This document shows positions 11,750 through 21,129 of a stretch of 64,000 bases of DNA, one piece after another (position 1 is the stretch's first letter; every line of letters begins with the position of its first letter). The notes beneath the pieces were generated by a model. It was not told where the DNA came from and ran no database searches. It was given only the letters and a program-made list of their open reading frames with translations. The position numbers and the translations under genes were made by a program. Origin of the DNA: Penium margaritaceum (Eukaryota; Streptophyta; Zygnematophyceae; Desmidiales; Peniaceae); contig SZWC01001545.1 in assembly GCA_023375785.1 (NCBI GenBank), positions 125,796 to 189,795 of the forward strand, in the 5' to 3' direction.

Positions 11750-13089
11750 GAGTCAGTCACGGTCAGAGTGTCCAATAACAATGCAGATGTACTAGGCATG
11801 ATCTTACAGGTGCAAACAAGGTGGGATACTGGTGGCTCGGTGTGGCTATTGTGCGTAATGCCTTGACAAATTTTGCATGTGCCACTGACCATGACCACAA
11901 TGTTTACCAAGTGACTTTAACGTCTACGGACCATAACACGAGTCAGCCACGGTCGGAGTATCCAATCACAGCGTACATCTAATATGCATGACATTGCAGG
12001 TAAAAACAAGGTAAAAAACCGGTGTCTTGGCACGGCTATTGTGCGCAATGCATTGTGCCACTGACCATGACCACAAAGTTTTCCAAGTACATGAAACGGC
12101 TTTAAATCATAACACGACTCAGCCACGGTCAGAGTGTCCAATCACAGTGCAGATATAATGGGCATGATCTTGCTGGTACAAACAAGGTAGAATACTATTG
12201 GCTCGGTGTAGGTATTTTGCGCAATGCCTTTACAAAGTTGGCATGTGCCACTGACCATGACCACAAATGTATCAAAGTGACTTTTACTTCTATTGATCAT
12301 AACACGAGTTAGCCACGGTCAGGGTATCCAATCATAGTGCAGATGTACTAGGCATGATCGTGCAGGTACAAACAAGGTAGAATACTGGTGGCTCAGTTTG
12401 GCTATTGTGCGCAATGCCTTGACAAAGTTGGCATGTACCACTGACCTTGACCACAAATGTATCCAAGTGACTTTTACTTCTATTGATCATAACACAAGTC
12501 AGCGGCGGTCACAGTGTCCAATCACAGTGCATATGTACTACGCATGATCTTGCAGGTTAAAAAAAGGTAGAATACTGGTGGCTCGGTGTGGCTATTGTGC
12601 GCAATGCCTTGACAAAGTTGGCATGTGCCACTGCTATGACCACAAAGTTTACCAAGTACATTAAACGGCTATGAATCATAACACGAGGCAGCCACGGTCA
12701 GAGTGTCCAATTTCAGTGTAGATATGCTGGGCATGACCTTACAGGTACAAACAAGGTAGAATACTGGTGGCTCGGTGTGGCTATTGTGTGTAATGCCTTG
12801 ACAAAGTTGGCATGTGCTACTGACCATGCCCACAAATGTATCCAAGTGACTTTTACTTCTATTGATCATAACACGAGTCAGCCACGGTCAGAGAGTCCTA
12901 TCACAGTGCATATGTACTAGGCATGATCTTGGAGTTGCAAACAAGGTAGACTACTGGTGGCTCAGTGTGGCTATTGTGCGCAATGCCTTGACAGAGTTGG
13001 CAGTGCCACTGACCATGACCACAAAGTTTACCAAGTGACTTTAACTTCTACGAATCGTAACAAGATTCAGCCACGGTCAGAGTGCCCAA
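11750..13089 (+). repeat. 190-bp satellite, block 5
   Basis: About seven monomers following LTR fragment 3. The first ones match blocks 3 and 4; later ones diverge. The array ends abruptly at AGAGTGCCCAA, where retrotransposon debris begins. Confidence 0.95.
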
Positions 13090-13209
13090 GAAACTCCGTT
13101 TGCCGCTTCACTGCTGCCACGAACTCCTCCATGCATGAGAACACATTACTCTTCTTCTTGATGTTGTAGATGTACAGTTTGCGGCTGTGGTCGTCGATGA
13201 AGGTGACGC
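13090..13209 (-). pseudogene. Ty1/Copia integrase core fragment (about 39 codons)
   Basis: Read on the - strand from 13209, one frame gives VTFIDDHSRKLYIYNIKKKS and then continues to about EEFVAAVKRQTEF. This is the stretch of the Copia-type integrase core (rve) that lies between the first catalytic Asp and the second (in RSDNGGE); neither catalytic position is included. In life the domain inserts retrotransposon cDNA into the genome. Both ends are cut: one by satellite at 13089, the other by unrelated sequence at about 13211. It lies downstream of an LTR-like start, out of order for a Copia element, so it is probably a scrap from a different copy. The longer open frame over this stretch (13108-13395, - strand) is in another frame and is not the integrase. 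Confidence 0.82.
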
Positions 13210-13868
13210 AGTTTTCAGAATATTGTTTGGAACAATAACTGTGAAGTGGGTACGGCCCGGGATGCGGGCAAGCCGCGAGGTGAGCAACAGCGCTCGAGGT
13301 GCGGGCTGGACCTGTTGGGATTGCCGCAGTACCACAGGAGGAGCATAATGAGTCACGAGAAGATGAATGTATGCGTGGGCGCGGTGCTCAAGCATGAGCG
13401 CTGAGGATTGATCAGATGCGGCAATTCGAAAGATGAACGGGTTGAGAATGAGTGGAGGCAGTGCCGAGGCGCGGGCCGAAAGGCCTCAGCGATGAGGCAC
13501 GAGCCTTAACTGTCGATGGTGATGACCGCAGGACACCGGGGCAAGCCACAGCTACCGAGGACGGACCTGCATGAAGATTAGGCGAGTGAGCGTAAGCAAA
13601 CGAGCGGAGGCCACAGTCAAGAGAGGCGGGCACAAGACAAGCGATGAATGAACTGAGGGTGCCATAGCTTGCAGGCGGGCAGCCAAACGATGAGGAACGG
13701 AAGGAAGTGCCACAGCCAAGAGGCGGGCAGCCAAGCGATGAGAAGCAAGAAGACTGTGCCACAACCCGAAGGCGGGCAGCGAGATGATGGAGGAAACATG
13801 AATCTTAGTAGATTAACTAGAGCAATACAGTAGCACGGGTACATATACGATCCTACTCATATCTAACA
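13210..13868 (-). mobile_element. Possible LTR or leader of a Copia-like element
   Basis: On the - strand a candidate LTR start TGTTAGATATGAGTAGG lies at 13868, a form common among plant Copia LTRs. The sequence then runs to 13210 without a recognisable LTR end (TCTAACA). No polypurine tract or partner LTR was found, so the call is tentative. The stretch is GC-rich and holds a 49-bp minisatellite near 13609. Overlapping open frames in several phases (13412-13762, 13552-13764, 13617-13844) come from this repeat and look non-coding. Confidence 0.35.
13609..13800. repeat. Minisatellite, about 49-bp period, four degenerate copies
   Basis: Copies begin near 13609, 13659, 13707 and 13756 with GGCCACAG, GTGCCATAGC, GTGCCACAGCC and GTGCCACAACC, each followed by AGGCGGGCA and then CGATGA or a close variant. 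The spacing is 48-50 bp. Such short tandem repeats are common in the LTRs and leaders of plant retroelements. Confidence 0.7.
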
Positions 13869-15579
13869 AAGAAGGTTGCTACCAAGGTGGATAGTAGCTG
13901 AGGTGCAGCCGCAGACGAGCTGCTGCTGCTGCTGCTGCTGAGCAGGGGCGAGACACTGGTCTGTGCGCGGTGCCTGGTCCGTTGGGGAGTTCCCGCTCTG
14001 GTGTGACGGAGCCCGCGTTCCTGCTTGTTGTCGCATTGTGGCTACCAAGCCGCTCAGTCGTTGGCTGATGTTGTTGATCGAGGATAGTTTCTCTGCAACT
14101 CAGTAGCATCTATTGGAGAGAAGTACTCTTATGACCGGAGAACAACAGAGTTGGAGGCCACGTGGCTTGGTGGGGAGCAGGGATTGGTGATGCTTTTGCA
14201 TTGTCAGGGTTGCTGTCGAATTTGTGTCATGGCGCAGATGGGGAGGAAGAAGAAGGTAGTCAAAAGGTGCTGAAGAGAGTGGGCTGATAGAGTTGGTGAG
14301 CAGAAAAGGGTCATGGCGGGTTGCTCTAACTGTTGCGTACTGCTGGTTTTGTTGGGAGGCGATGCTGAGGAGGTCAAGAACTGCTGGTGGTGCTGGTGAA
14401 GACTGAGCTGCAGCTGGTGTGTTTGGTGATGGTGTGCACTCCAGATGATGTGGTGAGCTCAAAACGGTTGGTGTGGCCATGGCAATCAGGAGGGAAGGTT
14501 GAGGTTTTCTAGTTTCAGTCTGCTGGTGGCAGACTTCTGTGGAGTGCTGTGCGTTGATCTTTGCAGAGCTTGGAGTGTGCAGGTCCAGGGTGACACCGTA
14601 GAAAGTTTGCATGAAGGAGGTGAGTTCGTCATGAGTGAAAAGAGGTGATGATACAGTAAGTGACTGGAGAGGCTCGTCCTGGGCTTGGTTGTGGTCGTGA
14701 TGATCTGCTGGTTGTAAGTCTGTGGGGCAAGTGGACACTAAATCCCATGTGGCGGTAAGGTTCGCTGATGGTTGCTGCTGAGGATGTGGGGAGGATGTTG
14801 GCTCAGCTTCTGTTCCCGCACTGGGAGAGTGGCTGTGGAAGAAGAACAGGATCTTCCTGCATTGTCTCCGCGAATGGCTCTTCAGTTTGCTCCGAGAGTG
14901 TAGTTGCTGGATATTGAACAAAGATGAAGAAGGACAAGGAGGTGGAGCTTCTGGCTGGTTGGATGATGTTGGTAACGAACTGAGGAGAAAGGTTGGTGCC
15001 TTTTTCTATCGTGGTTGGATCATTGCTTGATGTCAGCACATATGAGTGGGTGCAGTTGCTGAGTGTGTCTTCTGCGTCAGGGGTGTCTGGAGAGAGGCTG
15101 AACTTCCTTGAGAAGATGTTGCCTGACTGAGGCAGTCTGGGTGGCGGTTCAGTGTAGATGGGCTGCTGTCGAGGCTCGTTGCGTCAAGGTGGAGCTTTGG
15201 AGTGGCCAGGAGACTGCTGTAGAGCTCTGTGACTGGGTGAAGCAGATGAGCGGTTATTCCTGGTGGTGGATCATCTTGGTGGAGGTACAAGAAGAAGCCC
15301 AGCAATGAAAAGGATGCAGAGGATTCCAGAGCAGGCGTGGTCGGGGGTGAGGTTGTAGTTTAGTCGAGGGACAATCCCAATGAAGGCCGTTCTCCCGAAT
15401 AGAAGACAGCCAAGATCCTCTCGCTTGTCTGGTTGCAGATGGCAGATGTTGATTAGTGGCAGGGATGTCATTGCTGATTAATGAGATATCGTTGCTGCTG
15501 CTGGTTTGGATAGTGCTTGACGGCTGCTTCTGCTGAGGGGTGTTGCTGCTGCTATGATGGTGCTGTTGTGGTGATGCCT
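13869..15579. other. Retrotransposon-derived spacer, no recognised gene
   Basis: The stretch contains a (GCT)7 run at 13919-13939 and many CTG/CAG-rich patches. The longest - strand frame (14100-14921, 273 codons) encodes a Ser/Pro/Gln/His-rich product (for example PHPQQQPSANLTATWDL) with no motif I recognise. Its composition follows the triplet-rich DNA, and other frames are open over much of the same span, so it is probably not a true gene. It could be a decayed gag C-terminal or spacer region of the element whose gag lies just upstream at 15580-16074. No reverse transcriptase motif (such as YVDD) was seen in any frame. Confidence 0.5.
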
Positions 15580-16074
15580 CATGGGACTCCAACTGTCCGG
15601 CAAAGCCAGAAGGAGGATCATGGCTTGCAGCTGAGGGTCGACCTTCCACCCGGTGGCTAAGCACTCGGCAATAAGGGACTCGATCAGCTACAGGATCTCC
15701 ATGATGTCGTCACCTTCATTAGCTCGGAGGGTGACGAGCCTCTTAAAGACAAAGAGCTGGTTAGCAAGGTTGGTAGATGAGTAGATGGTGCATAGCTTCT
15801 TCCACGCCTCCGCGGCCTCCGTGCATCCTTGAATGAGGGAGCGCTGCGTCGGAGCAAGCGCATACACCAACAAGGCAAGCGCCTTCCTGTTATGCTTATT
15901 GTACGTGTCCACTTCCTCCGGCGTCGCGGTATCCGAAGGCGCAGTTTCTTCACCCTTGACCTGCTCAAGCACGACCTTGTCATCAAGGAAGACCTCAAAC
16001 CCCCACCTCCACAGGTGGAAGCCAAGCCTGTCAAACTTAGAGACGCCGATGCTGTCTTACTCGGTCGGTGCCAT
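15580..16074 (-). pseudogene. Ty1/Copia gag pseudogene (Retrotran_gag_2/UBN2-type)
   Basis: Gag forms the virus-like particle of the retrotransposon. From an ATG at 16074 the - strand frame shows SKFDRLGFHLWRWGFEVFL near the N-terminus, then VKGEETAPSDTATPEE, ALALLVYALAPTQRS, AWKKLCTIYSSTNLANQLF and LVTLRANEGDDIMEIL, in the order usual for Copia Gag, and later QAMILLLALPDSW. About 165 codons are recognisable. Two in-frame stops break it: TAA at 16057-16059 (codon 6) and TAG at 15688-15690 (codon 129). Similarity fades after about 15580, before any zinc knuckle (CX2CX4HX4C), which was not found. The open frame 15688-15972 is the central part of this pseudogene; 15684-16283 is a wrong-frame shadow. 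The element is clearly dead. Confidence 0.88.
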
Positions 16075-16861
16075 GGCACGCGGCGGTAGCGTGCACGTTG
16101 TAGAGGTAGGATCCTTCTTGCCACGTAGACCCATAACCCTTTGTTGGCACTAGTGGATGTGGAGGCACCCTCAAGGATGCCTAGCTCTTGCTGATGGACG
16201 CTACCAATGTTTGGGGCAGCCAATGGATACCAATGGTGAAGAGTGTGGAGCACGAGGATCACGGATGTGAGTGGGCAGAACACGTCGCATTCAGTAGAAC
16301 TGAATCAAAGCACGTTTTTGTTAGTTAGCACAGTAAGATTATATCAGATCCTTATATCCTGTGATCTAAGCTTTCCAGCGCATCCAAGCACGCCCAAATC
16401 GGAGCAGTAGAGCCCCTGCTACGGCCATCAAAGTAACCCTTGGTGGAGCCGTCCACCTTGCCTTGCCCGCTAGGCAATGGGAGGCGCTTCAACGATGACC
16501 CGTCGAAGCGCCCTTCCTTGCCCAGAAGTCAAGGAGAAGTTCACCTTGGTCAAGGAGAGCCCTGTGGTTACTTCTTTTATGGCCCAGATGCATTTGGAGC
16601 TCACTGGAGTTGAACTCGGATCACCGGCGGTGGATTATCCCGCCACCCATGGCGGGTACCAGTTCCCACCCGCCCAACACCCGAACTTCGGGCCAGGCTA
16701 ACTTTCTGAATACTCACTTAAATTGAGTAATTGAAAGCTCGATCTTGCACGAAGAAATCCACGAAATCCAAATGTAAAGTCAGATCAGGTGTTTGACCAC
16801 ACTCCACTAGTCTACCCAGGGAACACAATCAACGGCACTCATGGCAAGGGGCACACTATGT
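16075..16861. other. Leader and flank of the gag remnant; no recognised gene
   Basis: On the - strand, upstream of the gag start, TTGGTATCC (+ strand 16225-16233) resembles the first bases of the initiator-Met PBS (TGGTATCAGAGC) but then departs from it, so a degenerate PBS is possible but not secure. Further out the sequence is GC-rich with a short + strand frame (16477-16701, 74 codons, MGGASTMTRRSALPCPEVKE at its start) that I cannot assign. The last 160 bases before the satellite are AT-richer and featureless. The satellite resumes at ACTGACCATGACC at a different monomer phase from where it stopped at 13089, and no target duplication is seen. Confidence 0.45.
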
Positions 16862-17875
16862 CAACACTGACCATGACCACAAAGTTTACCAAGTACATTA
16901 AACGGCTATGAATCATAACACGGTTCAGCCACGGTCAGCGTGTCCAATCACAGTCCAGTTATAATGGGCATGACCTTGCAGGTATAAACAAGGTAGAATA
17001 ATGGTGGATGGGCGTGGCTATTGTGTGCAATGCCCTGAAAAAGTTGGCATGTGCCACTGACCATGTCCACAAATGTATCCAAGTGACTTTACTTCTATTC
17101 ATCATAACAAGAGTCAGCCACGGTCAGATACTCCTATCTGCATGTAGATGTATTAGGCATGATCTCACAGGTACAAACAAGGTAAAACATTGGTGGCTTG
17201 GTATGGCTATTGTGCGCAATGCCTTGACAAAGTTGGCATGTGCCACTGACCATGACCACAAAGTTTACCAAGTGACTTAAACTTCTATGAATCCTAACAT
17301 GAGTCAGCCACGATCAGAGTGCCCAATCACTGTGTACATCGAACATGCATGACCTTGCAGGTAAAGAAAAGGTAAAAAACCGGTGGCTTGGCACGGCTAT
17401 TGTGCGCAATGCCTTGACAAAAATGGCATGTGCCACTGGCCATGACCACAAAGTTTACCAAGTGACTTTAACTTCTACGGATCGTAACACGAGTCAGCCA
17501 TGGTCAGAGTGCCCACTCATAGTGCACATATGATATGCATGACCTTGCTGGTATAAACAAGTTAAACAACTGGTGGCTTGGCCCAGCTATTGTGCGCAAT
17601 GCCTTGACAAAGTTGGCATGTGCCACTGACCATGACCACAAAGTTTCCCAAGTACCTTAAACGGCTATGAATCATAACACGAGTCAGCCACGGTCAGAGT
17701 GTCCAATCACAGTGCAGATATATTGGGGATGACCTTACAGGTATAAACAAGGTAAACTACTGGTGGCTCAGTGTGGCTATTGTGTTCAATGCCCTGACAA
17801 TGTTGGCCTGTGCCATTGACCGTGACCACAAATGTATCCAAGTGATTTTCACTTCTATTGATCATAACACGAGTC
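16862..17875 (+). repeat. 190-bp satellite, block 6 (about 5 monomers)
   Basis: A short satellite island between two retroelement insertions, with monomers in the order C, B, A, A, C, B by their variable segments. It ends at AACACGAGTC where the LTR begins. Confidence 0.95.
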
Positions 17876-18482
17876 TGTCTGAAGAATGCAGACACAAGAA
17901 AAGCAGCAGCAGAAGCAAGCAGAAGCATCAGAACACGCAAGTATGCGTCAGCAGAGTGACGTAAGCGAGGGCGGTCCGAGGAGTTAGTCGCGGAAGCTGA
18001 TAGAAGCTGAGAGGCAAGATAGATGATGTAGACGGTTGATGTGCGAAAGAGTGCTGGCGACATGAGTGATCGTTGGCGGAGTGTGAGAGCTGAGCGAAGG
18101 AGCGAGAGTGACGTAGCGAAGCATTGAGAGGGGCTGGCGAAGACAAAGAATGCGAGGAGCGAGCAGAGCGAAGACACGGTGGTGAAGCTGCGGAACCAAA
18201 GGGGAACAGGATGAGTAGAGCTGTTCTGGTTAACTCGAGGGAATGAACGTCCTCGGTATAAAAGGGGCAGAACAGGACAAAGTAGCAACGGCTTCTTTCC
18301 GCTAGCCGGACGTGGATTACAGGTGTCAGTTTATTAGGGGATGACTTGGACTGTTGGGTCTAACGGTTAGGGTGACCGAGAGACCGTTGCCAAGGTGATT
18401 CAGGTGAGGACCTGAACCCTTATTGAGAGCTCAGTATTTTCTTGAGGAGTGACCTCAGTCAGAGTCCTTGTATTTTCTGACA
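17876..18482 (-). repeat. 3' LTR of the 17.9-21.7 kb element
   Basis: It starts TGTCTGAAGAATGC (one change from the TGTCAGAA terminus) and ends TTTTCTGACA. A + strand TATAAAA occurs at 18258-18264. In element sense, AATAAA is present within CCCCTAATAAACTGACACC, a possible polyadenylation signal. Open frames over it are non-coding. Confidence 0.9.
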
Positions 18483-18490
18483 CCCCCCTT
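18483..18490 (-). other. Polypurine tract
   Basis: On the - strand AAGGGGGG directly abuts the TGTCAG start of the 3' LTR. This is the usual primer site for second-strand DNA synthesis in LTR retrotransposition, and it confirms the element's orientation. Confidence 0.85.
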
Positions 18491-18504
18491 GAATCAGACA
18501 GAGG

Positions 18505-19245
18505 TCACGTGACTCTTCGTCGGTGGGAGTATCGTTTTCTGTCGGTTGACGACATGGTCACTCCGCAGGAGGAAAGAAGGTGGTGCCACATTGCTCCAAG
18601 GTCTCCTGGATGGGAGTTCACCAGAGCGTGTAGGCGGGCAGGAACTATCTCCTTGAATCGAGTTTTGACTTGCCTGTCGGCTGATGCATAGATAGCATTT
18701 GACTCCTCCGCTGGCAATGGGTCGAGGTTGAGGCGGTCTCCAAGCAAACGGTCTGTTAGGCCAAAGCCATACAAAAGGGAAGGAAATAGCCACTGAAGAA
18801 CCTGATCCATCTAGTCTCGTGCGGAAACTGGAAGCGGTCGTCCATCACTTTCTCCAGCTTGTGTGGTGAGCATGAGAACCTGGACTGGGGCAGGGATAAT
18901 GTAGGTTGCATTGTAGCATGTCCTGTCAATCCAGTTTCTCCATGAGGCTTGATGAAGAATTTGCTCCCAAATGAGAGGTCCGGTACGAGGCTCCAGCAAA
19001 TGGTGATGGTAGGATGGATGAAGACAAGGACGGAGTAGATCACAGATAGTGCAAAGAGATCTCTCATATAGCTGTGACTGTCCGCGACCTGTGTGCTGGT
19101 GCTCATAGTGGCCAAGGAGCATGCGATCATCACGATGGGGATACAGTGTCCACCATTGTGCGTGCCTGATGACAGCAAATTCCCATGCTGTAGCGTATTC
19201 TCCGTTGGCAACAAGGACAGGAATTGCAAGAGCATGCTGGGACAT
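18505..19245 (-). pseudogene. Unrecognised ORF of the LTR element, broken by one stop
   Basis: From ATG at 19245 the frame runs 144 codons to TAG (18811-18813), then continues in the same frame for another 101 codons to TGA at 18505, only 15 bp short of the polypurine tract. The product is rich in Trp, His, Leu and Arg and does not look like low-complexity sequence (for example EFAVIRHAQWWTLYPHRDD, IWEQILHQASWRNWIDRTC, YGFGLTDRLLGDRLNLDPL). The frame is also open upstream of the ATG to about 19488, encoding a Ser/Thr/Gln/Pro-rich stretch. I recognise no family. There is no CCHC zinc knuckle, DDE or YxDD motif. It may be a divergent gag, an accessory ORF or a captured host fragment. The two halves being in one frame suggests a single original protein later interrupted. 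Confidence 0.45.
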
Positions 19246-19499
19246 GACTTGTAGTTGAAAGGACGACGCGGTAGATGAGGAGAGTGTAGGAGAGACTAGG
19301 ATTTGAGAGGCAGGTGTGATGCTGTAGAGGTTGCTGGTAGAGGGAGGCTGATGATGAAGAAGGGCGGCAGGATGATCGAGTGGGTGTTGAGGTAAGGGCG
19401 ACTGTGTTGTGGAGGACGCGGGTTGTTGTGAGTTGGCGGTTTGATTGGAAGAATTCGTGTGGCGAGCAAGTGATGAAGAGGCTGATGACTACGAATGAT

Positions 19500-20700
19500 T
19501 CTGAAGCCGAGAAGTGAGTGCAGGGGTGAAACCGCGTGTACGACAGATGTTTTCGGTGTGGACGCAGGTTGTCGCGGAATAGGCGATGTGACCGGGCGGA
19601 TCCTTGTGCCGAGCGAAGAGGAAGCAGATAATGGCAGAGGAACAATGGATGATGGAGTGGACGTAGGGGCAAGACCTCGTACGTGATTTAAGTAAGGGAG
19701 TAGGATGCGGCAAGGAGAAGGCAGATGCCGACGCGCCGCGAGAAATCTCCTGCCGGCGTGGGTGCAGACTGCTGCGGAAGCGGGCAGCTAGCTCATGCAG
19801 ATCTTTATGCCGATCACAGATGTTGATGATTGCTGATGATGAAAGTGGAGGCTGATAATGATAGCTGAGTGAGCGCAGGGGCGAGTCGCGTGCACTTGAA
19901 GGAGGCTTCGGTGTGGGTGCAGGTCGTCGCAAAAAAAGACGATGCGACCGGGTGGATCCTTGTGCCGAGCTGGAAGCGATTGCGGAAGCGGAGGAAGCGA
20001 TTGATTGATGAGTGGGTGCAGGGGCGGAACCACGTGCGCAGAAGGAAGTTTTGGCGTGGGCGCAGGTCGTCGCAGAAAAGGGCGATGCGACCGGGCGGAT
20101 CCTTGTGCCGAGCTGGAAGCGATGCGGAAGCTAAGGAATCGATTGATTGATGAGTGCGCGCAGGGATGAAACCATGTGCGCGAAGGGATGCTGTTGATGA
20201 CGATGATGGATGCGAAGGCGGCGCGGAGAATGCTAATGACGGAGAGATGAAGACGAGGCAGGAGACGGACGTCTGATGAAGCTGAGGAGGCTGGAGTAAG
20301 GAGGAGTGATGGAGGCAAATGAAGATGAAGACCGAAGGCTGATGATGATGAAGGAGAAGATGGATAGGGAGCGATGCGAGCGGAGGGAGGCGTGGTGAGA
20401 GGCGACGCAGCAGAGAGATCACAACCACTTCTTCTTGCGTTCAAGAGAGTGACGGCTTGTTCCCCACTTGGCTCAGAAATGGGAGCAAAAAGAGTGGTGG
20501 TGCCCGATATCCTGTTCGCTAGAGGAGGTTGGTTGCAGCAGAGGGAGTCATGCAGCGGGGAGGTCCACTGGACCGCTGATGTCAGGAGAGTGACGACTTG
20601 TTCCCTAGTTGGCTCGGAAGTGGGAGCAGGAAGACTGGTGGTGTCCGATATCCTGACGACGGCAGTTTTCCCTGTAGCTGTTGACAAGACGAGGCGGCGA
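19500..20700 (-). repeat. Degenerate tandem repeats in the leader of the LTR element
   Basis: On the + strand GGATCCTTGTGCCGAGC recurs at 19598, 19954 and 20097, within a longer shared context (CGATGCGACCGGGCGGATCC, CGCAGGTCGTCGCAGAAAA); the last two are 143 bp apart. A second pair, GAGAGTGACGGCTTGTTCCC and its variant, starts at 20445 and 20586, 141 bp apart, each followed by a GATATCCTG about 60 bp on. The long - strand frames here (19489-19932, 19788-20687, 19814-20428) are Ser/Pro/His-rich, overlap in different phases and reflect the repeats. I see no gene between here and the PBS. Confidence 0.7.
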
Positions 20701-21114
20701 TGCGAGAGGGTGGCTCGAGATGATGGACGAGGGCGGGCTGAGGATTACGGTGAGGAAGGAGCAGATGAAGCTGATGAGGCGGGATGAAGGAGGAGGAAAT
20801 GCAGGCGAAGGCAGATGAGGGGCAGCGGGTAGCAGATGGTAGACGGCCGCTCGAGAGTTGCTTCCGCCTGATGTGGGCGACAGGTCACCGGTTGTTGGCC
20901 ACGGGCGCGGAGATGGGCGCAGGGCTTCCTTGGGATGACAAGGCGTTTCTTCAGCGCGGAGAACTTGTCAGGCAGAGCTGCTGATGTCAGCTGCTGGCAA
21001 AGCGACGCGGCGTGGGACGACGATAGCGGCGGCAGAGGATTGCAGGAGAAAGCGATGGCGGGAAGATGGCGGCAGAGTGATGACGTAGTTACGGGGCACC
21101 AGGTGATGTTGCCT
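20700..21114. other. Untranslated leader of the LTR element, nothing recognised
   Basis: GC-rich sequence between the leader repeats and the PBS. Short frames exist on both strands (for example 20784-20984 and 20935-21213 on +), but they overlap each other and give no recognisable product. Just before the PBS, CACCAGGTGATGTTGCCTGGTG is a near-palindrome (arms CACCAGG/CCTGGTG) that could form a hairpin next to the primer site. Confidence 0.5.
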
Positions 21115-21129
21115 GGTGCTCTGATACCA
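21115..21129 (-). other. Primer-binding site, initiator-Met tRNA type
   Basis: On the - strand TGGTATCAGAGCACC begins at the base after the 5' LTR. TGGTATCAGAGC is complementary to the 3' end of plant initiator methionine tRNA and is the usual minus-strand primer site of plant Copia and some other LTR elements. It is intact. Confidence 0.92.

Larger units (their letters stand above)
7850..13089 (+). repeat. Composite higher-order unit: LTR fragment plus satellite, three copies
   Basis: The right-hand LTR/satellite junction GGGAAAC-(A/G)AGTCAGTCACGG falls at 8218, 9960 and 11749, spaced 1742 bp (the interval holds a 49-N gap and a second, single-N gap) and 1789 bp. The satellite after each junction is also matched between copies: all three share a shortened core (GCGCAATGCATTGTGCCACTG, interrupted by an N in copy 2) or its flanks, and GAGTTAGCCACGGTCAGGGTA further on. 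The repeating object is therefore a unit of about 1.75 kb made of roughly 7 monomers plus the LTR piece. Copy 3 drifts away after about 12.9 kb. Confidence 0.85.

Noticed and set aside
13108-13395. 95-codon - strand frame over the integrase scrap
   Set aside because: The integrase similarity is in another frame, and the long frame also crosses the breakpoint at about 13211.
14100-14921. 273-codon - strand frame as a host gene
   Set aside because: Ser/Pro/Gln/His-rich composition follows triplet-rich DNA, no motif is recognisable, and it sits inside retroelement debris. Kept only as part of a spacer description.
15684-16283. 199-codon - strand frame
   Set aside because: It is out of frame with the gag similarity over the same bases; its Arg-rich text is the shifted reading of the gag pseudogene.
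16477-16701. 74-codon + strand frame as a gene
   Set aside because: Short, no recognised motif, no supporting context; it lies in retroelement flank.
19788-20687. 299-codon - strand frame as a gag or coat protein
   Set aside because: It lies over the degenerate tandem repeats of the leader, overlaps another long frame (19814-20428) in a different phase, and contains repeated Ser/Pro/His-rich text without gag motifs.
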